From positions 4,863,430 through 4,927,429 of the forward strand of contig NZ_CP007410.1 in assembly GCF_000585995.1 (NCBI RefSeq): a stretch of 64,000 bases of DNA, written 5' to 3'. The notes under the pieces are model-generated. The model saw only the letters and a program-made list of their open reading frames with translations, was not told the DNA's origin and did no database searches. Below, piece by piece: positions 9,371 to 18,614 of this stretch. Positions within the stretch are counted from its first letter, which is position 1; each line of letters begins with the position of its first letter. This DNA is from Pseudomonas brassicacearum (lineage in GTDB: Bacteria; Pseudomonadota; Gammaproteobacteria; Pseudomonadales; Pseudomonadaceae). Made by a program: the position numbers and the translations under genes.

Positions 9371-10084
9371 ATGAAAGCAGTGATCGCAATAGCGGCGAGC
9401 TTGATGCTTGTCGGCTGTGCCAGCAACAGCGTGGTGGCGTCACGCACGGCCGATTGCGCCAAGCCCGGATCCGACCAGGAACTGGCCCTGAACATGGCTG
9501 AAGACATGGCCAATGAGGGCCGTTTGTACGCCAGCCTGGCGAACCTCGAACGCTTGCCCGAGGATCTGGTCCAGGTCCGCCTGCGTAAGGCTCGGGTGCT
9601 GCGCCTGATGGGGCGCAACGAGGCCGAACCGTTGTACAAAAGCCTGCTCGGGACGTGCCTGGCCGCGGATGGTGAACATGGCCTTGGTCAGTTAGCGGCC
9701 GCCAAAAATGACAATGCGGCCGCGACGCAATACCTCGAACGCGCAGCGAAAATGGCCCCGACCGAAGGCAAGATCCGCAATGATCTGGGGGTCGTCTACC
9801 TCAATCAACGACGCATTTCAGAAGCCCGCTTCGAGTTCATGACCGCCATGGAGCTTCAGCAGTCAGACACGCTGGCAGCGCTCAACATGGTGACCCTGCT
9901 GATCTACCAGGACAACTGGAAACAGGCCGCCGAGCTCGCGAACATGGCCAAGCTGAGCCCCCAGCAAGTGGCAGATGCCCAAGCCCGTGCGGAAAAAATC
10001 AGGGGTTCGGCCACAAACACAATGACGTTACCCGCCAACCGCCCCACCGAGATCGTCGATGCCTCAACCGGCGCGGTCAAGTAG
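9371..10084 (+). CDS. tadD: Tad pilus assembly lipoprotein TadD (TPR)
   Basis: TadD is an outer-membrane-associated TPR lipoprotein thought to help secretin assembly. The 237-residue product has a lipoprotein signal, MKAVIAIAASLMLVGC, with the lipid-modified cysteine at residue 16. Helical repeats follow (QYLERAAKMAPTEGKIRNDL..., ALNMVTLLIYQDNWKQAAEL). An in-frame ATG at 9311 overlaps the rcpA stop, but the ATG at 9371, preceded by AAGGGG, gives a proper signal peptide. It is co-directional with rcpA and probably co-transcribed. Confidence 0.88.
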   Translation: MKAVIAIAASLMLVGCASNSVVASRTADCAKPGSDQELALNMAEDMANEGRLYASLANLERLPEDLVQVRLRKARVLRLMGRNEAEPLYKSLLGTCLAADGEHGLGQLAAAKNDNAAATQYLERAAKMAPTEGKIRNDLGVVYLNQRRISEARFEFMTAMELQQSDTLAALNMVTLLIYQDNWKQAAELANMAKLSPQQVADAQARAEKIRGSATNTMTLPANRPTEIVDASTGAVK

Positions 10085-10106
10085 AACGTTACGAGGAGTC
10101 TGAGCG

Positions 10107-10376
10107 ATGAAAACCAAACAACTGATGTTCGTATGCATGGCATGCCTGTCCACCACCGCCTGGGCAATTGAGCCTGGTCCCTCTTCGGCCGCGCAACAAG
10201 GCACCGAGAGTTGGATGCAACTGCAGATCCGCGGCGTGGTGGCCTCCACCCACCTGCAAACCGCCTCGGCCACCGAACGCGAACTGGCCATGCAACGCTG
10301 GCTCAACAGCTTCAACTACCCGATCCCGGAATTCTTCGACCAGGACTCGGCAGGAGAAATCACCAGTAGCAAATGA
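10107..10376 (+). CDS. DUF3613 protein of the Tad locus
   Basis: An 89-residue exported protein (signal peptide MKTKQLMFVCMACLSTTAWA) followed by a short helical region with WMQLQIRG and RWLNSFNYPIPEFF. This matches the DUF3613 family seen in Pseudomonas tad loci (PA4298 type). It sits 22 bases after tadD with an ACGAGGAG ribosome site. Function is not known; it is a probable periplasmic accessory. Confidence 0.8.
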   Translation: MKTKQLMFVCMACLSTTAWAIEPGPSSAAQQGTESWMQLQIRGVVASTHLQTASATERELAMQRWLNSFNYPIPEFFDQDSAGEITSSK

Positions 10377-10391
10377 AACACGCGGCAAGCT

Positions 10392-10463
10392 AAGACCACA
10401 GCCTCCGGGAGTGCCTACATCGGATCGAATGTAGGCACTCCCGGAGGCTGTGGTCTTTTGGTT
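10392..10463 (+). terminator. 29-bp perfect hairpin at the convergent junction
   Basis: Arms at 10392-10420 and 10429-10457 are exact reverse complements over 29 bases around the 8-base loop CGGATCGA, followed by TTTTGG. It ends the rcpA-tadD-DUF3613 unit and is far longer than an ordinary terminator stem. Confidence 0.8.
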
Positions 10464-10488
10464 TGAACGGTCGACAGATCACAGGAGC

Positions 10489-10577
10489 TGTAGGAGCGAG
10501 CTTGCTCACCAAGGCGGACGACAGCCAACACCTTCATTGACTGACCCATCGCTATCGCGAGCAAGCTCGCTCCCACA
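10489..10577. repeat. REPIN, GGGAGCGAGC type (first of two)
   Basis: TGTAGGAGCGAGCTTGCTCA faces GCGAGCAAGCTCGCTCCCACA. The left copy is slightly diverged from the consensus. Confidence 0.85.
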
Positions 10578-10585
10578 ATGGGCCG

Positions 10586-10655
10586 GTGCGGAACACAAGA
10601 CTCATGAACACCCACAATGTGGACTGTGCTGAACACAAGACTCATGAACACCCAA
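10586..10655. repeat. Tandem repeat, period 40 bases
   Basis: A 24-base unit beginning GAACACAAGACTCATGAACA occurs at 10591-10614 and again at 10631-10654, exactly 40 bases apart, between the two REPINs. Confidence 0.85.
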
Positions 10656-10662
10656 GATCACT

Positions 10663-10752
10663 TGTGGGAGCGAGCTTGCTCGCGATGGCGGACCGACATT
10701 CAACACCGTCATTGATTGTCAGACCGCTATCGCGAGCAAGCTCGCTCCCACA
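10663..10752. repeat. REPIN, GGGAGCGAGC type (second of two)
   Basis: TGTGGGAGCGAGCTTGCTCG is paired with its reverse complement ending at 10752, just before the tadC stop. Confidence 0.9.
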
Positions 10753-10767
10753 ATAGATCCCGGTGGT

Positions 10768-11733
10768 CTACATATTCCCGAAGGCCCTGAACACGCCGAT
10801 CATGGCTGGGCCGATGGCGACCAGGAAGAAGCTCGGCCACAGGCAGAAGATCAACGGGAAGATCAGCTTGGTGCCGATCTTGGCACCCATTTCTTCTGCG
10901 GCCTGGGTACGCCGGTCACGAAACTCATCGGCGTAAATTCGCAGGGTGTCGGCCACGCTGGTGCCGAAGCGAATGCTCTGTGCCAACAGGCTGACCAGAC
11001 CCTGGATATCCTCCAGGCCGGTGCGCACGGCCAGTTGCCTGAGCGCCTCGGTACTGGTGATACCCGCCCGAATCTGTGCGTTGACCAAGGCCAGCTCTTC
11101 AGCTAATTCAACCTGGCTGACCGACATCTCTTCCGCCACCCGTTCGATGGTCGTGGGCAGGGCCAGGCCCGACTCGACACACACCACCATCAAGTCCAGC
11201 GCATCCGGAAAGGCCGCACGCAACCGACCTTGTCGCGCTTGCTTGCGCTTGCCGACATAGAGCGCCGGCAACAGCCAGCCGATACCGACCACCATGGTGA
11301 CCGCCAGCAAAACGATGATTGCATTCACCTTGATCATCGGCAACACCAGCACCGCAGCGCCAAGCAGCGACAACGGCAGCATCAAGCGCACGGCCCAGTA
11401 GACCTGTACCGCCGAAGCGGAACGGTAACCGGCGTGGGTCAGCAAGGTCTGGGTAGCGGAGGTCCGGGTCGGGTCGGCCGAGGCGAAGCGCTGGCCAACC
11501 CGCTCCAGCAACAGTTGCAGGTTACCGGGTGCCTCCTGCCCCGCCGAACTACCTGAATACCCCCGCTTGATCAGCGCCAGGCGCCGCTGCACCGGATCCT
11601 GCAGGCCCATCAGCAGCATCAGCACCGCAACCACCGCCAGCACCGTACTGAGGCCGACCGTGGTGACGAACAACAGGCGCGCCAGCTCCTGGTTTCCGGT
11701 GAACCGACTGAACAACCCAAGCAAAAAATCCAT
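10768..11733 (-). CDS. tadC: Tad inner-membrane platform protein TadC
   Basis: A T2SF/GspF-domain membrane protein that with TadB forms the inner-membrane platform of the Flp pilus. It has 321 residues, with an N-terminal hydrophobic segment (LLFVTTVGLSTVLAVVAVLMLLMG), a pair of central segments near 125-165, the T2SF core (FPDALDLMVVCVESGLALPTTIERVAEEM...) and a C-terminal segment. ATG 11733 has GAGGT seven bases upstream. It is the last gene of the long minus-strand unit. Confidence 0.93.
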   Translation of the reverse strand: MDFLLGLFSRFTGNQELARLLFVTTVGLSTVLAVVAVLMLLMGLQDPVQRRLALIKRGYSGSSAGQEAPGNLQLLLERVGQRFASADPTRTSATQTLLTHAGYRSASAVQVYWAVRLMLPLSLLGAAVLVLPMIKVNAIIVLLAVTMVVGIGWLLPALYVGKRKQARQGRLRAAFPDALDLMVVCVESGLALPTTIERVAEEMSVSQVELAEELALVNAQIRAGITSTEALRQLAVRTGLEDIQGLVSLLAQSIRFGTSVADTLRIYADEFRDRRTQAAEEMGAKIGTKLIFPLIFCLWPSFFLVAIGPAMIGVFRAFGNM

Positions 11734-11760
11734 GACTGATACCTCGCCGCGCAACAGCGT

Positions 11761-12747
11761 TTAAACCTGGATCCGGATGATTTTTCGTATCCAGAAAATC
11801 CCGATCAACATGGCGCAGAACGCGCCGATAATCAGCTTGTGGCCGATGGGATCATTGATCAGCACCGGCATATAACTGGGGCTTGTGAGCACGATGGCGA
11901 TCGCCAGAACGAAAGGGATCGCCACCAGCACCCAGGCCGACATCCGCCCTTCTGCCGACAATGTCCGGATCTTGCGCTGGAAGCGAAAGCGCCCGCGGAT
12001 CAGCCGGCTCAGGCGCTCCAGCACTTCGGTCAGGTTGCCGCCGGTTTCGCGGTGGATGAGGATCGAAGTCACCAGCATCATCACCGTCATGCTCGGCATG
12101 CGTTCCAGCAGGCCCAGCATGGCCCGGCGCACGTCGTTGCCATAGTTGATGTCAGCGAAGGTCATGCCGAATTCCTGGGCAACCGGGCCCTTGTGTTCAT
12201 CGGCAACCAGGCGCAGGGTTTCGTTGAAGGGGTGCCCGGCGCGCAAGGCCCGGCACATGGCGTCCAGCGCATCCGGCAAACCCTCTTCGAACGCGGCGAA
12301 ACGCCGGCTGCGGTCACGCATGATTTTCAGCACCGGCAGCCAGGTCAGTGCAAACGTCGCCAGCAGCGCCAGCCACCAGACCGACGAAACCATCAGCACC
12401 AAGGCACCGGACGCCACGCCCAGGACCAGCCCCAGCAGCATCACCCGATAGGCCCGGTATTCGTGGCCGGCCTGCTCGATCAGTTGGGTCAGGTTGGCCA
12501 TGAACGGCAGCTGTTCAAGCCTGGCCTCCAAGGGCGACAGGCGCGTCAGGTACTTCTGCCGCAGCACGGTTTGCATGTTGGGCAAATGGTTGGCTTTCTC
12601 CAGCACATGCAGGCGCCCACGGATGCGTTTGCGCATTTTGCCGGCCTCGCCGAACACCGGCACCACCACGCCCTGGGACAAAAGGAAGACCGCAATGAAC
12701 ACCATGGCGAGGAAAATCAGAATGAATTCACCAGGAATGCTGTTCAT
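11761..12747 (-). CDS. tadB: Tad inner-membrane platform protein TadB
   Basis: A GspF-like partner of TadC with 328 residues. It has an N-terminal segment ([25 protein letters not shown]), two central segments, the T2SF core ([25 protein letters not shown]... [15 protein letters not shown]) and C-terminal segments. The ATG at 12747 overlaps the tadA stop in an ATGA arrangement, indicating coupled translation. Confidence 0.93.
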   Translation of the reverse strand: MNSIPGEFILIFLAMVFIAVFLLSQGVVVPVFGEAGKMRKRIRGRLHVLEKANHLPNMQTVLRQKYLTRLSPLEARLEQLPFMANLTQLIEQAGHEYRAYRVMLLGLVLGVASGALVLMVSSVWWLALLATFALTWLPVLKIMRDRSRRFAAFEEGLPDALDAMCRALRAGHPFNETLRLVADEHKGPVAQEFGMTFADINYGNDVRRAMLGLLERMPSMTVMMLVTSILIHRETGGNLTEVLERLSRLIRGRFRFQRKIRTLSAEGRMSAWVLVAIPFVLAIAIVLTSPSYMPVLINDPIGHKLIIGAFCAMLIGIFWIRKIIRIQV

Positions 12748-14180
12748 GACTGCCGAGCCTCCATCCACTCAGGACGGAACAGGGTCAGCGGCAACTCGAT
12801 GCCGCGCTTGGCTAGCACATCGCGGAATGCCGGGATCATGCCACTGGGCCGATAGTCGCCAAGTACCTCACCGTGTTCACCGATGCCCTGGCGCGAAAAG
12901 GAGAAGATTTCGGTCATGGTGATGATCTCCCCTTCCATCCCGTTGATCTCTTGCATGCTGACCACCCGTCGCTTGCCGTCTTCTTGACGCTCGAGTTGGA
13001 TCACCACATCGATGGCCGAGGCAATTTGTTGACGCATGGCCTTGATGGGAAAAGTCGCGCCGGTCATCGACACCATGTTCTCGATTCGACCCAATGCGTC
13101 CCGGGCGGTGTTGGCGTGAATGGTGGTCAGGGAACCATCGTGGCCGGTGTTCATGGCCGTGAGCATGTCCAGCGCTTCGGCGCCGCGCACCTCGCCAATG
13201 ACAATGCGGTCCGGGCGCATCCGCAGGCTGTTGCGCACCAATTCCCGCTGGCTCACCTCGCCGCGTCCCTCGATGTTCGAAGGCCGGGTTTCCAGGCGCA
13301 CCACGTGGGGTTGTTGCAGTTGCAATTCGGCCGAGTCCTCGATGGTGACGATGCGTTCGTTGTGTGGGATGAAACTGGACAGCACGTTGAGCATGGTGGT
13401 CTTGCCGCTGCCGGTCCCGCCGGAGATCAGCACGTTCAGGCGCCCGCGGACGATGGCCTTGAGCAACAGGGCAATGGCCGGGGTCATGGTGCCCACCTGG
13501 ATCAGGCTGTCGGTGTTGAGCAGATCCACCGCGAAGCGCCGGATCGACATGCTCGGGCCGTCGATGGCCAGCGGTGGAATGATCGCGTTGACCCGCGAGC
13601 CGTCCTTGAGCCGGGCATCCACCAACGGCGAGGACTCGTCGATACGCCGCCCCAGGCTGGAGACGATACGGTCGATGATGTTCAGCAGATGCTGGTCATC
13701 ACGAAAGCGCACGTCGGTCCTTTGCAGTTTGCCGAAGCGCTCGACATACACCGAGGCAAAACCGTTGACCAGGATGTCGGAGACGCTATGGTCGGCCAGC
13801 AACGGTTCCAGAGGTCCCAAGCCAAGCACTTCGTCGGTGATCTGCTTGATGATCAACTGACGGCTGGCAGAACTCACCGGTGCCGAGTGCTCATCGAGCA
13901 GGCGCTGGCAGATGTCGCGAATCTGCCGCGTGGCCTCGATTTGCTCCAGGGCATCGAGCAAGGACAGGTCCATGACCTTGAGCAATTGCTGGTAGATTTT
14001 TTCCCGCCACTCGGCTTCCAGTGGGGTGACCTGGCTGCGGGTTTCGTAGAGCACGTCCGGGATGGCGTGTTCCCAGGCCATCAATTCCTCGGTCGTGTCC
14101 GCCGGGCTATCGCCACGCGAGGCGACCACTGAAGGTTTACCGGACTGTTTGCGCAAGCGGTTGCGAAAGTCACTGATCAT
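12744..14180 (-). CDS. tadA: Tad pilus assembly ATPase TadA (CpaF)
   Basis: The cytoplasmic secretion ATPase that drives Flp polymerisation. It has 478 residues. The N-terminal part resembles the CpaF N-domain, and the ATPase core has Walker A GGTGSGKT at 254-261 (K260), an Asp-box-type segment ([19 protein letters not shown]) and a Walker B region ([20 protein letters not shown]). All catalytic motifs appear intact. It lies 3 bases after tadZ and overlaps tadB. Confidence 0.95.
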   Translation of the reverse strand: MISDFRNRLRKQSGKPSVVASRGDSPADTTEELMAWEHAIPDVLYETRSQVTPLEAEWREKIYQQLLKVMDLSLLDALEQIEATRQIRDICQRLLDEHSAPVSSASRQLIIKQITDEVLGLGPLEPLLADHSVSDILVNGFASVYVERFGKLQRTDVRFRDDQHLLNIIDRIVSSLGRRIDESSPLVDARLKDGSRVNAIIPPLAIDGPSMSIRRFAVDLLNTDSLIQVGTMTPAIALLLKAIVRGRLNVLISGGTGSGKTTMLNVLSSFIPHNERIVTIEDSAELQLQQPHVVRLETRPSNIEGRGEVSQRELVRNSLRMRPDRIVIGEVRGAEALDMLTAMNTGHDGSLTTIHANTARDALGRIENMVSMTGATFPIKAMRQQIASAIDVVIQLERQEDGKRRVVSMQEINGMEGEIITMTEIFSFSRQGIGEHGEVLGDYRPSGMIPAFRDVLAKRGIELPLTLFRPEWMEARQS

Positions 14181-14183
14181 GGG

Positions 14184-15404
14184 TCATCCCCCGAAGAAAC
14201 GGTTGAAGGCACGTTTGAGCAAGCCTTTGTTCGTGGCCATCTGGTGACCGACCAGGTCTTCGGTCAAATCGCGCAAGGCGGCGGTGATGGCCGCCCTCGG
14301 CGCATGCAGTCCCAACGGCACGCCAGTGTTCTGACTCTGGCTGACCAGGTTGAAGTCATTGGGTAGTTTCGACAGGTTCGTGCAACGCAGGGCCTCGCCG
14401 ATGTCCTTGAGGCTGATGGCGGCTGACTTGTCATAGCGGTTGACCACGATCTGCAATTGATCCCCGCGCACACCCAGGTCTTCGCGAAGAATCCGCACCA
14501 GGGCGCTGGCGTCGCGCAGGTGGCTGACGCTCTGTTGCACCACCACATACACCCGGTCCACCTGCTCCAGCACGGAGCCGGTGAGGTGATCGATCTGCCG
14601 CGGCAGGTCCACCACCACCCAGTCATAGCTGGCACGGGCCAGTTGCAACAAGGTATCGAGCTGTTCGGGTTGGGCGTCCTGGGGCAGGCACAACTCGCCG
14701 GCCCGGCCACCGAGCACATGCAGGGTCGGGCTGAAGTGGCTGCAGAAGCCCCGCAGCGCGATGCTGTCCATATCCTCGACCTGTTGCAGCACCTCCAGAT
14801 GGCTGTGGGTCTGCGCCACGTCCAGGTAATGGGTCACGCTGCCGAACTGCAGGTCCATATCCAACAACAAGGTATTACCCGCCCGGGCACTGAGCTGCTG
14901 GGCCAGATTGCAGGCCACCAACGTGCCGCCAGAGCCACCCTTGGCGCTGATCACGGCGACCAGCTTGCCTTCGGCCCCGTTGCCGAGGCGAACCTCCGCC
15001 ACCAGGCGGTTCAAGGCCGCCACCAATTCCGTCTCGGCAATCGGCTCGGGCAGCACATCGCGGGCGCCGGCCTGCATCGCCAGGCGCATGCCTTCCTGTT
15101 CACCCAGCGGACCGCAGACCAACAGCGGGGGGCGCTCATGGGCCGGGCGTTGCAGCAACGCCGCCAGCTCTTCGCGCCACAAGTGGCTGACCCGCAGTAG
15201 CAACAAGTCGGGCATCCGGTCCAGGCCATAGAGCGGGTCGACATGCCCGTTGCTCACCAGGCGCGTGCTGACTTCCAGGCTTGGCATGCGCTGGCAGACG
15301 CATTGCAGGTCGCGCAGGGAGGTGGCGTCGCGGCTGCTGATCAGTATTCGCAGCCCGGCTCTGCCGGTAGCGGTCGAGAGCGGAGTTTCCCTGGTATTCA
15401 GCAT
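14184..15404 (-). CDS. tadZ: Tad localisation protein TadZ (CpaE, MinD-like)
   Basis: TadZ is thought to place the pilus machine in the cell. The 406-residue protein has an N-terminal receiver-like domain (about 20-140, no clear phosphorylation site) and a ParA/MinD domain with VISAKGGSGGT, where the usual second Walker lysine is glycine. The rest (NTLLLDMDLQFGSV, DWVVVDLPRQ) is typical. ATG 15404 has GGGGAG upstream; a longer frame to 15731 overlaps the preceding gene and is rejected. Confidence 0.92.
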   Translation of the reverse strand: MLNTRETPLSTATGRAGLRILISSRDATSLRDLQCVCQRMPSLEVSTRLVSNGHVDPLYGLDRMPDLLLLRVSHLWREELAALLQRPAHERPPLLVCGPLGEQEGMRLAMQAGARDVLPEPIAETELVAALNRLVAEVRLGNGAEGKLVAVISAKGGSGGTLVACNLAQQLSARAGNTLLLDMDLQFGSVTHYLDVAQTHSHLEVLQQVEDMDSIALRGFCSHFSPTLHVLGGRAGELCLPQDAQPEQLDTLLQLARASYDWVVVDLPRQIDHLTGSVLEQVDRVYVVVQQSVSHLRDASALVRILREDLGVRGDQLQIVVNRYDKSAAISLKDIGEALRCTNLSKLPNDFNLVSQSQNTGVPLGLHAPRAAITAALRDLTEDLVGHQMATNKGLLKRAFNRFFGG

Positions 15405-15892
15405 GGTGTGATCTCCCCGGAATCGGAATGACGCCCAAGGCTTTCGCGTGGCAAGGTTGCCCTGAACGTGGGCAAGGTAATGGGCACGCCTAAGCCGGGA
15501 ATGAATAGGTTGAAAACGAAGTTCTGCACGCTCAAGCGAACGTAGCGAATGGCACGAAAACCGTTGGCGCCGGAGGTGTCGGCGGGATTCGCCACGACGG
15601 CACCGTCGACATCCAGATAGGTCAGCGCCAGGTTCGAGGTCGCCAGGCTGCTGATCAGTTGGCTGGTGCCGGTGTCCGTCGCGGCGTTGAAGATGGCCCG
15701 GCGCAACACCACCGGGTCGCTGATATTGCACACCGCCGCCAGCCGCGCACCACGCCGTGCTGCTTCATCCAGCGCATTGACCGTGAAGTACAGCCGGCCC
15801 ATTTCCACCACGCCGAACAGCAGGATGAACACCAGCAGGCCAACGAAGGAGAACTCCACGATGTAAGTACCGCGCATGTGTTTATTGTTCAT
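15398..15892 (-). CDS. TadE/TadF-like pseudopilin (second copy)
   Basis: A 164-residue pseudopilin with a prepilin-type N-terminus: MNNKHMRG followed by TYIVEF and a hydrophobic helix (SFVGLLVFILLFGVVEMGRLYF). Cleavage after the glycine fits the G/xxxxE rule of TadE-like proteins. Its ATG overlaps the stop of the upstream TadE gene (TGATG), and its own stop overlaps the tadZ start. The downstream frame position suggests it corresponds to TadF; which of the two is TadE cannot be fixed by eye. Confidence 0.85.
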   Translation of the reverse strand: MNNKHMRGTYIVEFSFVGLLVFILLFGVVEMGRLYFTVNALDEAARRGARLAAVCNISDPVVLRRAIFNAATDTGTSQLISSLATSNLALTYLDVDGAVVANPADTSGANGFRAIRYVRLSVQNFVFNLFIPGLGVPITLPTFRATLPRESLGRHSDSGEITPC

Positions 15893-16371
15893 CACAGCAC
15901 CCTCATGACAGTGGTCGCGACCAGTTGGATGCCCAGGGGAATGGCGTTGCCGAAAAAACCCGGAATCGAGCCAGCGCAGTTGCCCGCGCCAATCACCGGG
16001 CAGAAGGTGTAGGTAATGGTGACGCGCACATGGTCGATGCCCACGGCGGCGACCTGCACATTCGCCGTCGTCAACCCTGATACCACGGCGCTGCCGACCG
16101 CGCTGGGCACGCCATACACCGCCACGTTTTTCGTCTGGGTCAGTAGTGTGTTGCTCAGGGCCACGGTGCCGAGGGTGGAGTTCCAGGCCTGGCTGGCGAC
16201 GAAGCGATCGGCATCCCGACTGGCCTGCAGCAGCACGTTGTATTGGTAGAGCATGCGACCGAACTCGCCGAAGGCCAGCAACAGCAGCAGCAACAATGGC
16301 AGTACCAGGGTGAACTCCACCAGCGCCACGCCTTGTTGGGCCTGCGGTGGCTTGAATTGGGCAAGTCTCAT
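15892..16371 (-). CDS. TadE-family pseudopilin
   Basis: A 159-residue protein with a short basic leader, a cleavage glycine in QQGVALVEF, and a hydrophobic helix (TLVLPLLLLLLLAFGEFGRMLYQYN), followed by a small extracytoplasmic domain with two cysteines (FCPVIGAGNC). It is expected to be processed by the adjacent prepilin peptidase and to help start or tip the pilus. AGGAGG lies just before the ATG at 16371. Confidence 0.87.
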   Translation of the reverse strand: MRLAQFKPPQAQQGVALVEFTLVLPLLLLLLLAFGEFGRMLYQYNVLLQASRDADRFVASQAWNSTLGTVALSNTLLTQTKNVAVYGVPSAVGSAVVSGLTTANVQVAAVGIDHVRVTITYTFCPVIGAGNCAGSIPGFFGNAIPLGIQLVATTVMRVL

Positions 16372-16379
16372 GACGCCTC

Positions 16380-17714
16380 CTACGAGTCGGTGCTCGGAGT
16401 GCCGCTGCCGTTGAGATAGGTTTTGTAGAGCTGGATGATCTGCGGGCCGGAATCGTTGAAGGGCGTGGGACCGGGTACGTTATCGCCCTCGCACTCCTGG
16501 ACGAATTGGCCGAAGACCAACGAGTCCGTCCCCCCACCATTGACCGGTTGCACGACGAAATAGCAGCCGAACCCCAGGACAGGAATCGAGGTGGAGCCGC
16601 CCTGCTTGCCCGTGCAGTTGCCGATCACGATTTTCAGCATCCGGCGCTCGAAAACCCCATTGCTCTGGCAGCCACTGGCGCCTCCCGCCACGCAAGCGGC
16701 GACCTTGGCCCGCCAGTCGTTGTAATCCTGTATCGCCTCGCCGTTCGCCGAAAGATCACCGTTGTTCGACGTGATAGGCTTGTTTTTGTATTGCGCCTGG
16801 GCGAGCGCATCGTTGTAGGTCATCGCCGGGGAGCTCGACGTCGTGACCAGGTCCGGTGGATAGTCCGACGCACTGACCGGACCGTTATAAATGCCGAAAC
16901 GCGTGTTCAAGCCCTGGGACGTCGGGCCGGCGGTATTGCCCGGCGACGTCTGGACGGTGTCCCCGACACTGCGGCAGGCCGAGCCGCCACCCGCCAGATC
17001 CTCCCGGACCGCGCTGCCGCCCGAGCCAAAATCGAGCAGTTGGAAGTTGCCCGGCCCGATGGGCGATGAATTGCCCGCCGCTGTCTTCAAGACCTCCAGG
17101 TCGCCAAAACGGTAACCCCAGAAATTCCCGGTGGACGGGTCATATTGCGAGGCGTCGCCGCAGACCATCAGGGGCGCCAGATCACAAGGCGAAGTGGGGC
17201 TGGGACCGGCGGTGGCGATCGCTGCAACCCTTTTGCTGCCCAGGCCGGCGCTGCCCATCGTTTGCACGAAACTCCAGAAAAAACCGTTCAGTTGATAGCT
17301 GGGCACCGACACCCGCACGTATTTGGCGTCCGTCGGGCCGGGATAGGAGAACGGGCCATAGACGCTGCTCGACAGCTCCACCACGGCAAACGCCCCCGGG
17401 TTGCCGGCGACGGCGGTGGACAGTTCAGTGTTGCCCAAGGCTTGGGCATTTTTTGTCAGCGTATCCAGGGCCGCGGTTCGGGTCGTGCTCGCCATATTGA
17501 CGCCGCCGGTGACCTGGCTCAGGGTCTTGGCACCGCTCAGGGCCGCGGCGTCCACTGCATTTTGCAAGCGCGTCTTGTTCAACAGCATGTGTCCGCCGTC
17601 CAGGGCCAATGCGGCCATCATGGAAATCGCCACCAACGCGATTACCACCAACACACTCACCGCCCCTTCCTGGTGCCGAGGCACAGGGAAAGGCTGCCGG
17701 ATACTGGGGTTCAT
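16380..17714 (-). CDS. tadG: Tad pilus assembly protein TadG
   Basis: A 444-residue membrane-anchored protein with the N-terminal Flp-type hydrophobic segment (GAVSVLVVIALVAISMMAALALDGGHMLLNKTRLQNAVDAAALSGA). This is typical of TadG, and a large extracytoplasmic part with several cysteine pairs (SPCDLAPLMVC, CVAGGASGC) follows. Starts at 17720 (GTG), 17717 and 17714 are all in frame; GAGGA is best spaced for 17714. It lies between rcpC and the pseudopilins. Confidence 0.85.
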   Translation of the reverse strand: MNPSIRQPFPVPRHQEGAVSVLVVIALVAISMMAALALDGGHMLLNKTRLQNAVDAAALSGAKTLSQVTGGVNMASTTRTAALDTLTKNAQALGNTELSTAVAGNPGAFAVVELSSSVYGPFSYPGPTDAKYVRVSVPSYQLNGFFWSFVQTMGSAGLGSKRVAAIATAGPSPTSPCDLAPLMVCGDASQYDPSTGNFWGYRFGDLEVLKTAAGNSSPIGPGNFQLLDFGSGGSAVREDLAGGGSACRSVGDTVQTSPGNTAGPTSQGLNTRFGIYNGPVSASDYPPDLVTTSSSPAMTYNDALAQAQYKNKPITSNNGDLSANGEAIQDYNDWRAKVAACVAGGASGCQSNGVFERRMLKIVIGNCTGKQGGSTSIPVLGFGCYFVVQPVNGGGTDSLVFGQFVQECEGDNVPGPTPFNDSGPQIIQLYKTYLNGSGTPSTDS

Positions 17715-17783
17715 CATCACATCCTCGTGGACTGACGTTGAGGATCGGCATCGCCTGGAAGACCAGGCGTTTTTCTGCGCCCG

Positions 17784-18599
17784 TTAGCGAACGTTGATCA
17801 CGCTGCGCTCGGTTCCACGGATCACCGTGACCGAGCCAACGTCCTGCGCCTTGGCGATACGTTGCACCATGGGTCTTGGCGCCGGAGCGGCGACCGCCAT
17901 GACCGGTGCAGGCGGTGTCGGCGCAACAGCCACGGCCTTTTTCTCCAGGTTCAACGGGTTGCGCAATGCCAGTTGCAGCTTGCCTTCGGTCTGCGCGGTG
18001 ACCAGTGCCTCCGCTTCGCTGGCCGACATTTCCAGCGTGACGGCCCGCACCACCACTGGCTGGGTCTTGTCGGTGCCTGCGGTCTGGTCCACCGCCAATA
18101 CCCGCAGGTTTTCAAGGATGGTCCGCGACACGGCGTTGTTGCTGCCAGCGGTGGTGGTTTTGGTCGCCAGGACATCGACCCGGTTACCCGGTAACAGGAA
18201 ACCGCCCACGCCGACCACGTCGTCCACTCGGACTGATATGGCGCGCTTGTCAGGGGCGATCAGTGAGGCCAGGGTGCTGCCACCCAGGTGTTCGCTCAGA
18301 CGGGCACCGCGCACGATGTCGCCACGCAGGATGTCGAACGTGGCGATCTTGCCCACGGCCTGTTCGCTGGAATCGAAGGCGTCATCCGGAATCGTATCCA
18401 TGGGCATGCGCACGGTCGTGACCTGCTGGGCCTCGACCATCTGCCCGAAAGGAATTTCCACCGTGGCAATCACTACGCTTCGCAAGTGATCATCGGGGGT
18501 GGCGTTAAGTCGTGCGCTCAGCCAGGAGTCAGCCATCCATGCGGCACCAAGGCCCATTACCAGGGAAACGCCTATCAGCGAAAGCGTACGAGAGCTCAT
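17784..18599 (-). CDS. rcpC: Flp pilus assembly protein RcpC (CpaB)
   Basis: RcpC/CpaB is a periplasmic protein anchored in the inner membrane that is linked to secretin function. It has 271 residues, an N-terminal signal-anchor (LSLIGVSLVMGLGAAWMADSWL) and a SAF-type domain (VVIATVEIPFGQMVEAQQVTTVRMPMDTIP). The C-terminal half follows RAISVRVDDVVGVGGFLLPGNRVDVLAT. GGAG lies eight bases before ATG 18599. A Pro/Ala-rich stretch at about 225-245 precedes the tail. Confidence 0.92.
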   Translation of the reverse strand: MSSRTLSLIGVSLVMGLGAAWMADSWLSARLNATPDDHLRSVVIATVEIPFGQMVEAQQVTTVRMPMDTIPDDAFDSSEQAVGKIATFDILRGDIVRGARLSEHLGGSTLASLIAPDKRAISVRVDDVVGVGGFLLPGNRVDVLATKTTTAGSNNAVSRTILENLRVLAVDQTAGTDKTQPVVVRAVTLEMSASEAEALVTAQTEGKLQLALRNPLNLEKKAVAVAPTPPAPVMAVAAPAPRPMVQRIAKAQDVGSVTVIRGTERSVINVR

Positions 18600-18614
18600 G
18601 TCGGTATCTCCGAA

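Noticed and set aside
10489..10752. Repeated palindromes considered as a CRISPR array
   Set aside because: The repeats are inverted REP pairs shared with many other intergenic sites, with no regular spacers and no cas genes.
12873..14132. Plus-strand frame opposite tadA
   Set aside because: It is antisense to the intact secretion ATPase and has no family features.
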